A stretch of 64,000 nucleotides of DNA from Trifolium pratense (taxonomy: Eukaryota; Streptophyta; Magnoliopsida; Fabales; Fabaceae), in assembly GCF_020283565.1 (NCBI RefSeq), contig NC_060061.1, forward strand, positions 19,753,362 to 19,817,361, read 5' to 3'. Numbering within the stretch: position 1 is the stretch's first letter; every line of letters begins with the position of its first letter. The notes under the pieces are model-generated. The model ran no database searches and was not told the origin of the DNA. It saw only the letters and a list, made by a program, of their open reading frames with translations. This document shows positions 23,384 through 35,372 of the stretch, in pieces. The position numbers and the translations under genes were made by a program.

Positions 23384-24049
23384 TGCCCCGCCTTAGTAAT
23401 AACAAAATCTCATTACACAGATAGACATTTGATCAAAATAGGAAAATATACTTAGATGGTCCTTACGCATGGTTGTTTTGACTAAGCCATAAATCACACT
23501 GAAAGAGAACTTTTCCATCTATGATAAGCCAACAACCCCCACTTTTCAAGGCCCAATCTCAAGTGTTGCAAATAGCTCACCGAAATTCTGGAAAAATCTC
23601 AACCGGCATAATATCAATAGAGAATAGTACACCGCATTACTTGTTGAGGACTCTAGCAATACTTGTTGAGCAGGGCGTCTGTGCAAAATATAAAAGTGGT
23701 CCCTTAATAAAAAAAATTAAAAAAAAAATTATCGATTTAAATTGCATATAATATAAAAAAATATTCTTGTAAACATAAATTATCATTATTAAATCTTGCA
23801 TTAAATTAAATGAACAAGAAATACAAAATAATTATCTTTGTATATAACGTCAAAAAAGAACATCATAATCTAAGATTAAATTTTATGCACAGATTAAAAT
23901 AGACTAGAACTATATTTACGAGTATAGATAACTAATATATTGATACTCATATGATATTTATGAACATTAACAATATATAACTATTATTTTAGGGCCTAAA
24001 AATTAATCTATTAATATACATCTGATATTTTATAGGTATAAATAATATA
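23384..24049. other. AT-rich intergenic DNA
   Basis: No gene or defined element seen. Confidence 0.4.
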
Positions 24050-24233
24050 GAATTTAATTTATATGCACCGTCGGTACAAAGTTATTTTGCACATGTGTCC
24101 AATAATATACTGACACATCATGTATGGTCATTAAAAACACATGATGTGTCACATTCATTAAATGATGTGGCAACGTGTCATTGGATGTATGTGTAAAAAA
24201 AAATTACACCGACGGTGTACAACAATTAAACTC
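24050..24233. mobile_element. Mutator-type MITE, 184 bp
   Basis: Inverted ends GAATTTAATTTATATGCACC and, reverse-complemented, GAGTTTAATTGTTGTACACC, both followed by GTCGGT. Flanked by a perfect 9-bp TSD AATAATATA (24041-24049 and 24234-24242), as for Mutator elements. The interior contains CACATGATGTGTCAC, a short palindrome. A diverged relative is at 34707-34862. Confidence 0.9.
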
Positions 24234-24501
24234 AATAATATATAAGTAATATTATAGGTCCTCAAAATTTTGAGTTGAGGCCCTCAAAATTTTGAGGCCC
24301 TATGCCGTCGCACACCTCGCACATGCCTCCAAGCCGCCTCTGTTGTTGAGCAATGACTGATTAATACATTGGACTAAGAGCAGCTACATACTGAAATTCT
24401 AAAAACATTGAATTTATGGTTCCTCTAACTTGTATGTTATCCATCCTCAACTCTTTTATCCAACGTAAGAGTTTAACTCACACTTAATATATCATAACAT
24501 C

Positions 24502-24890
24502 CCACCCTCAAGTGTGAGACTTTTCGCGTATGTGATCCAATACCTGGAATCTCTCATGCTTCCCCATTAAGTTGAATCGGGCTCTAGTACCAGTGTTTGG
24601 CCATGAGAAAAGCCTCATTGGGGGGTTAAATCAACAAATTGGACTAAAAACAACAACACAAGTGAATTAGACACCATATGTCCAAATCTTCATAAAAATC
24701 GCAAGACATTGGACAACATCACTCCCTTAAGTGTGAGACTCTCCGTGTCTGTGATCCAACACCAAAAATCTCCCCCGCTCCTCCATCAAGTCAAACAAGC
24801 TTTAATACCATTGTTGGGCGACAAGAGGGGGCCTCACCGAGTTAAATTAACATATTCAACTAAGAGTTACCACACAAGTGAGTTACACAT
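24502..24890. repeat. Two diverged direct repeats of about 170 bp
   Basis: 24502-24675 and 24721-24890 share, in order, CTCAAGTGTGAGACT-type, GTGATCCAA, ATCTC, CATCAAGT/CATTAAGT, TTGGCC/TTGGGC and ACACAAGTGA words, roughly three quarters identical by eye. Probably an eroded repeat; no coding sequence. Confidence 0.5.
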
Positions 24891-25315
24891 CACATCTTCA
24901 CCTAAAACTTTATTGCATTAAGTATATGTGTCCTCTCACTTATATGGTCCTATACTCCAACTCTTCAATCTAATGCGAGACTTAAATTTACACTTGACAT
25001 ATCACAAAAATACTCACTCTATGATTCAATCCTCAAAGTCGCCAGATCAAAATCAAAAGTTGTTGAGGATAGAATGGGAGAAAGACACCACAATCAAGAT
25101 GGATAATAAAATTGATAAGTCAATAAGACACCTGAAATTCTAAATAACTAAAGACATTCCATAAGGTTGTTATCATCTTGAAGTCATCATCTTAATATTG
25201 TTTTATGCTCTTGATTAAAAGAAAAATATATTGCTTTATGCTCTTGAGTGTGTTTGATTGATTATGAGATAGAATCTTCCCCCATTCTTTCTCAAGGCTC
25301 AATGGATAGACATAC

Positions 25316-26178
25316 TGTTGGAACATGATGTGAAATTGAAGGAAGAAACTTGGTAGAGTATAAACACAAATTATGAACTAAGTGGAGTGTGAATTTGAAA
25401 AAAGGAATTTTAAATCCCACATTGGAGGGAACACAACACTTAGTAGTGTTTATATATTGAAAAATGCCACCTTGGGGTGTGCCCCAAGGGGTACCCAGTT
25501 TTGTAAACGGGTGACCATGCACTCCTTGTCGAATATCACGCACGCCGCCGCCGTTTGTCCGGCCGGCTCGGGCCGGGCTTGGGCTTGGTGATATATTAAT
25601 TTTTTAAGAAAAAGAAAAAATCCGTGCGTGAGCTTTTATTTTTCGCACATGTTAATTGTGCGTGAGACCAAGTCATCGATGCTGTGTCAGCGCATATCCG
25701 TTGCTCAGTCAAAATTTCGTTGATCAGTTTTTTGAAATTCAACTGATTCCTAAAATTTAGAAAATCAGTTCCCCACTTACTCAAATTCGGTTCTGAAATT
25801 ACATTATAAATAACATCATTTTTTTCCATTGTTATTCATCAATTCATACAACTCTCTGATAACAATTTTTTCCTTCTCTCTGCTTGCTTTCTTTCACGAA
25901 AAAAAATTTCTTTCTTTGTTGTTTCATCGAGTGGCTTTGCAGCCATAGAGAATTGATACTCTTGTATAAATTATTGAATTGATTCATCGAATCAATAGAG
26001 AAGGGTGTATCTCTGCCCGAATTCTACAGTGCAGTAGCAATTCGGTATTAAAATTGTGAAGGCTGTTTTATCCTGGAGACTTCACGGTTGATAGTCTACT
26101 CTGTACAATTTTGAGTAGTATCGTGAAACGTCTTAAAGAGAGCGTATTCACCCGCGACTCAGCCGATAATATTTTACA
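25316..26178 (+). mobile_element. Possible solo LTR (copia-type)
   Basis: Starts TGTTGGAACATG and may end TATTTTACA (TG..CA, 863 bp). Includes AAATCCCACATTGG, a phrase common in legume copia LTRs, and a TATA box (ATTATAAATAAC near 25803) followed by a pyrimidine-rich stretch. A GC-rich patch (GCCGGCTCGGGCCGGGC) lies near 25560. No 5-bp TSD (CATAC versus GTAGT) and no second LTR, so the boundaries are tentative. Confidence 0.4.
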
Positions 26179-26614
26179 GTAGTTGCCTTTTTTCGAAATT
26201 TTTAAAAATAAAAAATAACACATACAATGACATCTCTCACAAGAGTTACAAATGTTATTAGAGCCGTCTTAAAAGTCATCTTCAAAGTCATTTTCCATAT
26301 GTCTCAAAGACATGGTTCCACCCATCATAGATTTATTCAACTATAGACTACACTATTCAAGCACACCCGATGTCCAACATCCACTAATCACAATATAAAT
26401 ATTTCAAGAACGATCAAGATATACATCATATTCAACCAATTAATATTTACTAAATTAATAGAAGACCAAAACATAAAACTACTTCTAATATCTTGGCTTT
26501 ACATAAAAAATCGACAAGCATAGCTCTATCTTATCTACAAGGAATCATTCCATAAATAACAAACAAACAAATTGAGGGTAAATAAATGAAAAGCATTGAA
26601 CCCTGTATTTTGTG
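26179..26614. other. AT-rich intergenic DNA
   Basis: No gene seen; upstream region of the small peptide gene. Confidence 0.4.
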
Positions 26615-26622
26615 TATTTAAG
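26615..26622 (+). promoter_or_regulatory. TATA box of the peptide gene
   Basis: TATTTAAG 106 nt before the start codon, followed by a C/T-rich leader (TCTTCTTCTTCCCTTGCC). Confidence 0.55.
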
Positions 26623-26727
26623 AGTAGCTAGCTAATGAAAAAAATCTCAAGAACACACTCTTCTTCTTCCCTTGCCTTATATTAGCCAAAGAAACTTGTA
26701 CGTCCTAAAGATATCACTACAATAGAG

Positions 26728-26943
26728 ATGATGAGCATTACTTTCTCTTATAACATTAGTAGGATCCTTTTCACATTTCTAGTCATCATTTACTTCAGTT
26801 TGGTCGTTTCTCAACTTGGAGTTGGGTGCATGACTTTGCGAGATGATCGAGTAATGCCGTGGGAATTTGACGGGCTTTCGTTGAATGTCCTACCACGTGG
26901 TCCACCAGAAACATCAAAACCCGACCCAATTCATTCTTTGTAA
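26728..26943 (+). CDS. Putative small secreted signalling peptide (IDA/CLE-like C-terminus)
   Basis: 71-residue protein in one exon. Residues 10-29 form a hydrophobic signal-peptide core (ISRILFTFLVIIYFSLVVSQ). A short variable region follows. The C-terminus, residues 54-70, reads VLPRGPPETSKPDPIHS. It resembles two plant peptide-hormone classes: IDA/IDL peptides (LPKG..P...SGPS..HN layout) and CLE peptides (SGPDPIHN-like end), but has Lys in place of the near-invariant Gly in S-G-P. TATA box at 26615 and poly(A) signal AATAAA at about 26965 frame a compact transcription unit. Start: two Met codons in tandem; the first is given. I infer a secreted precursor processed to a C-terminal peptide seen by a receptor kinase; family placement is unproven. 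Confidence 0.62.
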   Translation: MMSITFSYNISRILFTFLVIIYFSLVVSQLGVGCMTLRDDRVMPWEFDGLSLNVLPRGPPETSKPDPIHSL

Positions 26944-27808
26944 ATTATGACGGGCTTTGCATTTGAATAAAAACTTCGGAACACATTTGGTTGCAGTAAT
27001 GTATAACCGAATTCAGCCATCCGATCATAAACTAATGGTTGAGACCATTTTAGATGGAAAACACGTATTCAATCTATATTCCGTCTGATCTATAATTGAA
27101 GGTTTAGATTCAAAACATTGTGAAACTGTGTGCAATAATAATTGTAGCCAATCTTGATCTTTTAGTTGTATATATTGTTTGCTTGGTGTTAACTAGGCCT
27201 ATGATAAGTGGAAACTCTTGTCGATATTTGAATTTAAAGAGGTATTGTATATCGATTCTAAGACACCAAGTCATAAAACTTACCGCGAGTGTTGTGTAAA
27301 TTTAACTTACGGCGAGTCTTAAAGAGAATAACTTAAGGAGATATATTAGATTGAGATTTCAAAAGACTATTTTGGCAAATTTATTTTTGAAGATTTTAAA
27401 AGTTTTTATGAGATTGTATCGATTGACTCATCTTCAAAACAACATCAACATATCAATAAGTACTAGCTCAACTGACAGAAATGTCAAAATTATTAAATTG
27501 ACACTGTTACTTTGTGTGTGAGAGTTTCGAATGACTTACCATTAGTCCGTGTAAAAAAAACAAAAATCATCATACAAAATAAAATACTGTAAAATGTAAC
27601 TTTCAAGTTGTGGACCCTAGCCCATGAACATTTCACATAATAACTAGAGTCCTACTAAATCAGTCAATGGTGCACTGAAAACCAACTTTGTTTTCAACAA
27701 AACGACAACAATGATGCATAAAATAAAAATTAAAAAAAAAAAGCAAAATTGTATGGTTAATTGTTTTCATACTACTTAAATTAAATTAAGCATTAAACAT
27801 AAATCTAA
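26944..27808. other. Intergenic DNA with SINE-like fragment
   Basis: Peptide gene 3' end, then DNA without a gene. About 27460-27545 has TAGCTCAACTGACAGAAATG and, some 55 bp later, GAGTTTCGAATGAC, spaced like box A and box B of a tRNA-derived SINE. Confidence 0.45.
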
Positions 27809-30800
27809 TTAATTTTCTCTTGGCTCATAGTCATTCCACATTGTAAACAAATCAGCTGTAGCAGCTGACGTCTGCATGTTCTCTCCTGCCGCCGACCAGC
27901 CGCCAAAACCACCTCCATCAACAGCTGCCATGTCATAATCAACCTTAACCGGCACAAATTCCTCATCAACACCATTATTACCAATTAACCCTCCACTATT
28001 ACTATAAATCCCACTAGACCCTCCACCACCAACATTATTTCCCATCACAGAAGATGAAGAAGAAGATGATCCCATATTATTCAACTGAAACAAACCAGGA
28101 TGATTCTGAAAATAACCATTGTAATACTGAGATGTTTGGTTGTTCTGTTGCTGTAACTCAAGCTGTGTTTGAAAATAACCACCACCTTGATGATGTTGTT
28201 GTTGTTGAGAGAATTGATCATGAGATATGTTTTCATGGTTGTTTTGTAAAGTTAACAATGGTTGAGGTAATTGTTGTTGTTGTTCAAATTGATGATGATA
28301 ATGCATGAGAGGGTAAGGTTGAAGCCTGTTATTGCTTGAGCTTGATGTTGTTCCGTATTGGAAAGACGATGAGTTGAGTGCGAGCATTTCTTCGCGTTTT
28401 CTTGAAGTTTCTAGAGCCTGTGCTTCTTTTAGTCTTTTTGCAGCACCTCCTCCAATTGGGAGTGTGTTGCTTTCAAGAATGGCTTTCACATCGTAACGAG
28501 TCATGTCAAAGTTTGTGACGGCGTTGAGTCCTCTGAATTTAATTGCTGCTATGTCGTATGCTTCTGCAGCCTCTTCTTCGGTGCCTGTCATAATGTCAAA
28601 GATTTTTTATACCGTTAATTTGTTATAAACTTCACACATATTTTGTTTTATAAGCAAAATTTGAATTATAAGGAGTACAAGGGGTGCTCAACCTTACAAA
28701 CGTCACACATATGATTAGTTGTGATGCGCTGATATAGAACATTTTATATGGTCGATAAATATGAAAATAAAACTTTTAAGTTAAAGATTTTGGCTTACTG
28801 AAAGTTCCCAAGTAAAGATCTTTGTTTCCGGCAACCCTGCCAATCCTTGCTTGCCATCTTCCATGTTGGTGATGCCTAAGATATATAAAAGAATATTAAT
28901 GTTATTAATTAAATGTATATATAGAAACAAATGAAATGAAATTATAGAATTAGAGGGAAAATTTAAGAAACATTGTTGTCACACCTTGTAACTCCACGGT
29001 ACTTAGATGCACCCCTAGAGAAACCACTGCTATTCCTGTAATGTAATTGAAATTTATAATGAGCAATAATTTATGTGTACATGAAAAATTAATACTTCAA
29101 TTTTAAAATCAATTCTTATATATCATAGCTTTAAATTGTGGATCTGCAATTGTAGTTGTAAAATACTAAAAGTTTAAGAGATCTCTACAAAAGAATCAAT
29201 ACTGCATTAATTGTGAACTAAGATCTTAATTCACAATTGATTACAAAGTTTTTGTTACATTTACAAGCAAAATGATCACAATTTAAAACCATGTTATATT
29301 TTATATAGTCACCTTCTAATAGAGGCTACAAATTCTTGTCTTGTCATGTGCTTCATTTCATCTATTTCCTTCTCATAGTTGCTAACCTACAAAATGAAAT
29401 ATAATCATTAAGTCAATTATTTGAACTATAAATATAGCATGTCTTGGAAGATCATCTTAGAAATTAATTAAACAGTAATCTTACTGGAAAGTTAGTAGTG
29501 GTGGATGTACCCCAATACTTAAGTGCAGCTAAATCATAGGACTTAGCAGCTTTCTCTTCTTTATCATATCCACCTGCCATTAAATAAAACCATAAAATTT
29601 TATACTTAATTTCACCACAAAAAGTACAGAAAATGAGATGAACAAAAATCACAATTAGAGAGACACTTACCTAAATAGACTGAAGAAAAGTTGATAAGAA
29701 ACAAAAGCAAAACATGAAAACAGAAATGTGTTAATAATATAAATTAATTAGATAAAAACAATCAAATTAACCTTAAAATAGTAAACTATTTCTAACATAA
29801 TAAACAAAAAAAAAAACCCTAAGAGTTACTCCTTCCGGAAGGATATATAAGCAAAAAGCCAAACTGTTTTGGTCTAAATTTAGACTGAATACATGTACTT
29901 TTTTTCTCGTATTTTAACCGGAAGGAATATTAATTTGAAGTCTACCTTGGCGGCCTTTTCTTGACTGTCCTTCCCTTCTACAACTGTTATCCCAAAGGTG
30001 AGCTTCATATCTTCCGGTCCATCTATGTCTATATATATACATATATTTTTTAACAAATAAATCATAATGAAAATAATAAACCATGCAAATATATAAAAAA
30101 AAATTAGGAGTAGCTATCATACTTTGTTACACCACGATATATTGAAGTTCTTTGTCCAAAGGTTTCTGAAGTTCTTTTAGGTGCAGCTACTTCAAGAGTG
30201 TTTGCACTAGTATCACCACTAGTTTCACATGTTGAATCTTTACCACTTCCCATTGATAATGTCAATGATTGCAAATTACTATTACTAACCTTTTCTTGAT
30301 ACTCATTGGTGCATGTTGTTACCACTTGGTTTTGCATTGCCATGAAAGTATTGTTGTTATTTGTAAACAAATAACTATCTGAATCATTTGATTGAATTTC
30401 GTTTTGTGCAACAAGATCTGAGTGATTTTCAGACTTGTGCACACCTAGAAAATCTGCAACCTTTGGTACTTCGTTGCTGCTATGTGTGTTCATCAGATTC
30501 CAATCTGTTCAATTCAAATATCACAAAGACATAAGTTTTTGAAGAAAAAAAAAACAAACAAATGAACTCTTTGTTGCCAGTCTCCCGAGAGGTCACTTGG
30601 TTGAGGAGTGAATCTTCAACCTGAAGGAACTTGGTTCGAGACCCACTACCAAGAGAGAAGAAGAGAGACTGAACTCTTTATTTATTATTATTTTTTATCT
30701 TAACCCTTATAATACATAACGTTATAAAAAAAGAAAAAAACATATGAACTATTATTTTATCTTAACCCTCCGGTGTTTAGATGAAAAGAGTTCTGATAAT

Positions 30801-30978
30801 CCGAAGGTCGGACAGAAAGTAAGTAAAGTCTAGACATACCATGATTTTGGAAAGGGTTTTCGATGTGTTCATTGACTAAACCAAGAGGAAAGTGATGATA
30901 TTGAGTTGCTTGAAGATCATTAGAAGGTAAGGAAGGATGAGAAGGAGAAAGAGGGAAAGAAAGCCAATTGTTGTTCAT
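27809..30978 (-). CDS. PLT2: PLETHORA-type double-AP2 transcription factor (PLT1/PLT2-like)
   Basis: Nine coding exons on the minus strand: 30840-30978, 30123-30504, 29946-30028, 29671-29679, 29485-29573, 29313-29386, 28985-29035, 28799-28875, 27809-28584. All junctions are GT/AG and phases agree; total 1680 nt, 559 residues. The N-terminus has [29 protein letters not shown] and [11 protein letters not shown], signatures of PLT1/PLT2. AP2 repeat 1 spans about 168-236 ([19 protein letters not shown]), the linker holds [19 protein letters not shown]2 repeat 2 spans about 270-328 ([19 protein letters not shown]). The C-terminus is Gln/Asn-rich and ends near FTMWND. PLT proteins set up and maintain the root stem-cell niche downstream of auxin; in legumes they also act in nodule meristems. 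Arabidopsis PLT1/PLT2 are of similar length. PLT1 versus PLT2 orthology cannot be decided here. Confidence 0.95.
29671..29679 (-). other. 9-nt microexon of the PLT gene
   Basis: TCTATTTAG between acceptor CTTCAG and donor GTAAGTG. With the flanking G on each side it encodes Val-Tyr-Leu-Gly in the first AP2 repeat (residues 202-205; GRQVYLGGYD). The same microexon is known in AINTEGUMENTA/PLETHORA genes, so it is real despite its size. Confidence 0.92.
29824..29935. mobile_element. Stowaway-like relic in a PLT intron
   Basis: TTACTCCTTCCGG at the left and CCGGAAGGAATATTA at the right are inverted and resemble Stowaway ends. It lies in the intron between exon 3 and the microexon, ending only about 10 bp from the exon 3 donor. 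Confidence 0.5.
30575..30700 (+). mobile_element. tRNA-derived SINE in PLT intron 1
   Basis: GGTCACTTGGTTGAGGAGTG (box A-like) and, about 24 bp later, GGTTCGAGACC (box B, 30633-30643), followed by a region ending in a T/A-rich run. Inserted antisense to the gene within intron 30505-30839. It cannot be a functional tRNA gene: no cloverleaf can be drawn. Confidence 0.6.
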
Positions 30979-31033
30979 TGAATCTTTCTTTTTAAATTTT
31001 CAACTTGCTTCACTTTTTCAAATCTAAGACTAC

Positions 31034-31111
31034 CTGCACATATAACATAAAATGAGTATAGAGATTTAAAGAGTAAGAAAAAAAAAACACAAAGAAACAA
31101 AAAAGGTTTAC
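31034..31111 (-). other. Probable 5'-UTR intron of the PLT gene
   Basis: On the minus strand CCTTG|GTAAACC (donor at 31111) and ATGTGCAG|GTAG (acceptor at 31034) bound a 78-bp intron, 55 bp upstream of the start codon. Predicted from consensus only. Confidence 0.45.
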
Positions 31112-31112
31112 C

Positions 31113-33638
31113 AAGGGTTAGCAATGGTTTCAATGAAGTTTGAAGAGAGACAAAGAGAAGAAGCTACTATAAGTATTTTAGTACTCTGACACGTTCAAAC
31201 CATTTTCAAAACTAGGAAAAAATGATTATTAAATAAATAATATCTAGTACTATATATGAATAGAATATATTATTGGGGACACGAGTGTGTTAGTGTTACT
31301 AAACTATTATTGACTGAAATTCAAATCCTTCTTCTTTTGTCTTTGGACAGACACAATGGCCAAACTGAAAATACTATAAAATGATCTCATGCTAGTTTCT
31401 CTCTTTCTACAACTTGGTTTATTTATTGGAACTCTCTCTACCTCGTTTTGTGAAAACTGTGACACCTGAAAGCCCGGCATTCCCACACACTACAATCTAC
31501 GACTCTACGTAAAGTTACATTACCTTCTTCTTCTTCTTCATCTCTCTCTAGTCAATCTTAAATAATCAATACAAAAACAACAGATGAAACATAAAATGTT
31601 TTGTTAAGCTTTAAATAAAAATGTTCAATGTAATATCTATAGTTTAATAAACTTACTTTTTGAGTTGTAGTGTCCTCATTTTTTTTGAAAAACAAACATA
31701 CGAAATAATATAAGATAGAGTTCAAATACGAATGAGTATCAGAAATACAAGAAATGCAATCAAGTTATAACAATTGGCGCTCTCTTTGAGAGTAGAAGTA
31801 CAATAAAGGTTTATTTATAGTCCAAACTAAGGTACTTTTCTGAAAAGCTTTAGTTGAAAATTGGAGCATATAATAAAAGAGTTATTAAGATAGCTGGTGA
31901 GTGAAGTCGATCGCTAAAGAGAAGCGCCAAATTGAGCGTTAATGTTAATAAAAGAGTGACATTATAAATGTCATATATCGAGTAGATAAAAATATTTAAT
32001 GTAGTATTTATTCTATAAAACTTTTCTGCCCAATAAACTAATTTTTAGGGTTGGACTCTTTTTATTAGCTTAGTTCATGACATGCTTATATATAAGGTCG
32101 GGGTAAAATCAAATTTATCTAAAGAACTTTTAAACTTATCAAACTATGAGCATGTCATAAATTTGAAGCTAGAGGGAATTGATTTAAGTGCAGTCGGATT
32201 GTGTGCAGTCAGCGTTTTAGAATTATTTGATCATAATCAAACAATTTATATATTTTAAGACAGATTCTGAGACAAACATCTGAACCATTCGATTATGAGA
32301 CACCAGTGACCTGAGTTATATACAACTAATGAATTCTCTTATGTGCATCAATCACTTGCTAGACCCTAATTGTCTACAAACAACACATTTAAGTAGCCCT
32401 ATGTTAAACATTACAAAAACAAAAAAAAAAAAAAAAAAACTAAAATAAAGAATTGAAATAGAAATGGAAATGAATTATGCGGAATATCTCCAATTTTGTA
32501 TATAAATTTAACAAACACAAGACACAATATATTGATCCTCGAGTCATGCATGTGTTAACGATGCATGAATACCGTCAAGAAGTATTATATGTGAAAAATC
32601 CGACATATTAAAAATTAAAAGGACTGGAAGAATGAGTGTGAATCACTTCTGTTTCAATATGAGAGCAAACTATATCTATTATAAATATTACACCAACGTG
32701 ATTCAATCGAACAGTAATTAAGAAATACTATTAAATATTTATAGGGTTAAGTTTGTTGACCATCTACTTGGTTTCCTCACCATCAAAGACTCAAAAGGCC
32801 ACACTACCTACCTTTAAATTGTTTTAAATTAGATTAAATTCTATTTGTTTAAACAAAAAAGTTCAAAGATTTTAGTAGCAAATCTCACACACGCAAAATG
32901 TAAAGATTAATTAAAAATATCTTGATAAAAAGATCTTGTTAACCATATGTCCACAATAACTCACACTTACCATTCTTGACTAAATGCATCTTCCTTTATC
33001 GAAAATAAATTAATGATGTTAATATAACATGGGAGTATTGATGAATAAGAATTTATAAAATATTTAACATGTAAAGATAGGGAACAAATTAGGTTAATAG
33101 GTACGCAAACTTGGATCTCGTAACAATAGGCACACGCACACACCTGTGTGTTGGTAACCGACTTATGTAGTATGTAGTAGTAGTGACATGTTTCAGTTGT
33201 TCTACTCTTTTTTAGTAATAACAACTAAAAATCACATAAAAAAATAATGTTAAGGATAAACATTTAAACTCTTATCTAAAATTTCAATTTTTAAAATCAT
33301 TCCCATAAGTTTTAGAAGGATTAGGGTTCCAAATCCGAATTTCATACTTCTCCACAATTTAAGTGCGTAATCAGTAGGCTATAAAAAATAATACCACTCA
33401 AACATATACATAGTCAAACTTATATTGCAATATTCATACAAATTGAACTATATTTTACGAAGACAATGTATTTTTTTAATAAAGCCTTTTAAGTGCGGTT
33501 TAAAAAATAGCAAAAGCACGAAAGAGTGATAAACCTTGAAATAAACCAACAAGATGAATAATTAGAAGAATATAAACTAAAATTATATGGTAACATATTA
33601 CCAACATAAGTAAACTACTATTTCAAACACGTACGTAC
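31113..33638. other. PLT upstream region
   Basis: About 2.5 kb of AT-rich DNA without an open gene. On the minus strand, TATATATAG near 31250 with an upstream CCAAT-like CCAATAATATA could serve as the proximal PLT promoter. Candidate minus-strand splice sites occur at 33143 (acceptor) and 32971 (donor GTAAGTG) but no coding frame links them. Confidence 0.4.
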
Positions 33639-33984
33639 CTGCCAAAAATGCACAAAATGTTCTAGTCAAATTCCACTCCTCTTCACTGTCTTGAATTTCA
33701 CCTTTAATATGAAGCTAGAACAAAACAATGAAACAAGAAGAGTAAAGAAATCAAAATGAAAACAAACAAGTAGTAGTAAAGTGAAAGAAGAATCTATTAG
33801 TGTTTTTTTTGGAAAATGTGAAAAATTGATGAAGAAGGAATATTTAAATATAGTGTGGCGAATGGAAGAAGAGGGATTTATAGCACCGGCCATATACAGT
33901 CAACAAAATTAAATCTGATTGTCACGCCGTTTCAGGTTACGCGGCCAAATACACTGTCAGGAGAATGTGACTGACACGTGTCAG
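33639..33984 (-). promoter_or_regulatory. Candidate minus-strand promoter with non-coding first exon
   Basis: Reading the minus strand: a perfect 14-bp palindrome CTGACACGTGTCAG with a G-box at 33971-33984, TATAAAT at 33876-33882, then about 210 nt without any ATG, then a strong donor GGCAG|GTACGTACG at 33639. This looks like the 5'-UTR exon of a spliced transcript running towards the PLT gene. Its downstream exons are not identified; it could be a distal first exon of PLT or a separate non-coding RNA. Confidence 0.4.
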
Positions 33985-35372
33985 TTTCTATTGGTTCTCT
34001 TTGTCTTCTGCATTGCATTGCATTATTTCATTTTCAAACTTTGCACCCAAACGGACCAATTGTCTTGTTTGCATGCCTCTGCTAAAATTACACCAATGGC
34101 TAAAAATCTTTGACCACTCTTTCGTAACATTATCTTCATTCTTACTACGTTGAACGTTTTGTGATTTTTTCTTCTTCCGATTTGTATTATGGAATGGAGT
34201 AGTATGAATTAAGAAATAGTACTAGTAATAAAGATGGATACTCCTTTCCGGGTATATGTTCGTCATGTGTAGATGCTTGATTAATTAATAATATATTTTT
34301 CGTTAAAAAAAAAAGTAGTATCGATAAGTTAAGTCATTTTTAATCTTTGTTTTTGTCAAGTGGCCTAGTGGCTAGAAATTCCACCCTTAACGGATAAGTG
34401 GATTTTTAATGATTTTTAATTTGAACTCCAGCCCCTACATATATAATGATTTTTAACATTACTTTATTAAGAAACACTACTAAAAAGTTTGCTTACGATG
34501 ATGAATTTTGATGAAAATCAATCACTGAATCAATTAGCGACCACTTTAAATCGGTCAATAAATTGTTAGTCGTTAATTCATAGAGAGCAATTTTTAGAGA
34601 CTAATTTGGCGACCAATCTTAGAGAACGATTTAGAAATCGATTTTAGACACTGATTTAGTGACGATTTAAAGATTGATTTTAGTGATAAAAAAGAGAAAA
34701 ATGAATATGCACTGACACTGTAAAATAATTTTACACTGTCAATCAATATCAACTATGTTTTCCATCACATCACCTTACTTTCTTGATATGACATGACAAA
34801 ATAATAGTTATTTATTGGACGATCGTGTAAAAATATTTTACACTGTTGATGCATATCCATTTACTAATTCGATCACTAATTTGTAGACCGCTTTAAAAAT
34901 ATATATAATATTGTAAACATCCAAAAATAAACTAACCAACTCACTTATATATACAAACTTCATGAGTATGCATGCATATCATTAAAATAAAATAATTTTA
35001 CTGAAGGCTCCAAAAAAATAAATAATTTTACTGACATAATTTTTATTTCAACTTAAAGAAATTATTTTACAAATTTTTTTGACTGATGGATTTATGGTCA
35101 TTATAATTTATAAAACATCAAACAAAATTTTGGTAAGGAATAAATGACGACTATCTCATAGACTTGTACAAATTCCTCCATTCTTCAAGCCCTTATCTTC
35201 GAAATAATTTCCATAAATACAAAAATATGCATCATACCCGTCTCCATCGTAAAAGTCATAATGCGTACTCAACCGCATCTACAATAGAATAACAATATTT
35301 TAAAAACTTTAGAACGTATCTAGTTCTAGGATATATATACTTTAATTTGAACTAATAAAATAACTAATTAAT
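33985..35372. other. Intergenic DNA with TE fragments
   Basis: Holds a SINE-like head at 34352-34450 (GTGGCCTAGTGGCTAG with a later TTTGAACTCC), a fragment with CACTA-like start CACTACTAAAAA at 34475 and GCGACC/GATTTAG repeats to about 34690, and a small MITE at 34707-34862 with TATGCACTGACACTGTAAAA ends related to 24050-24233. No gene. Confidence 0.5.

Noticed and set aside
28054..28308. 84-codon plus-strand frame
   Set aside because: Antisense of the Gln/Asn-rich C-terminus of PLT.
30590..30645. Possible tRNA gene in PLT intron 1 (boxes A and B)
   Set aside because: No cloverleaf; it is the tRNA-derived head of a SINE.
33666..33893. 75-codon minus-strand frame as a gene
   Set aside because: Its ATG lies upstream of the TATA box; the transcribed part after it has no ATG.
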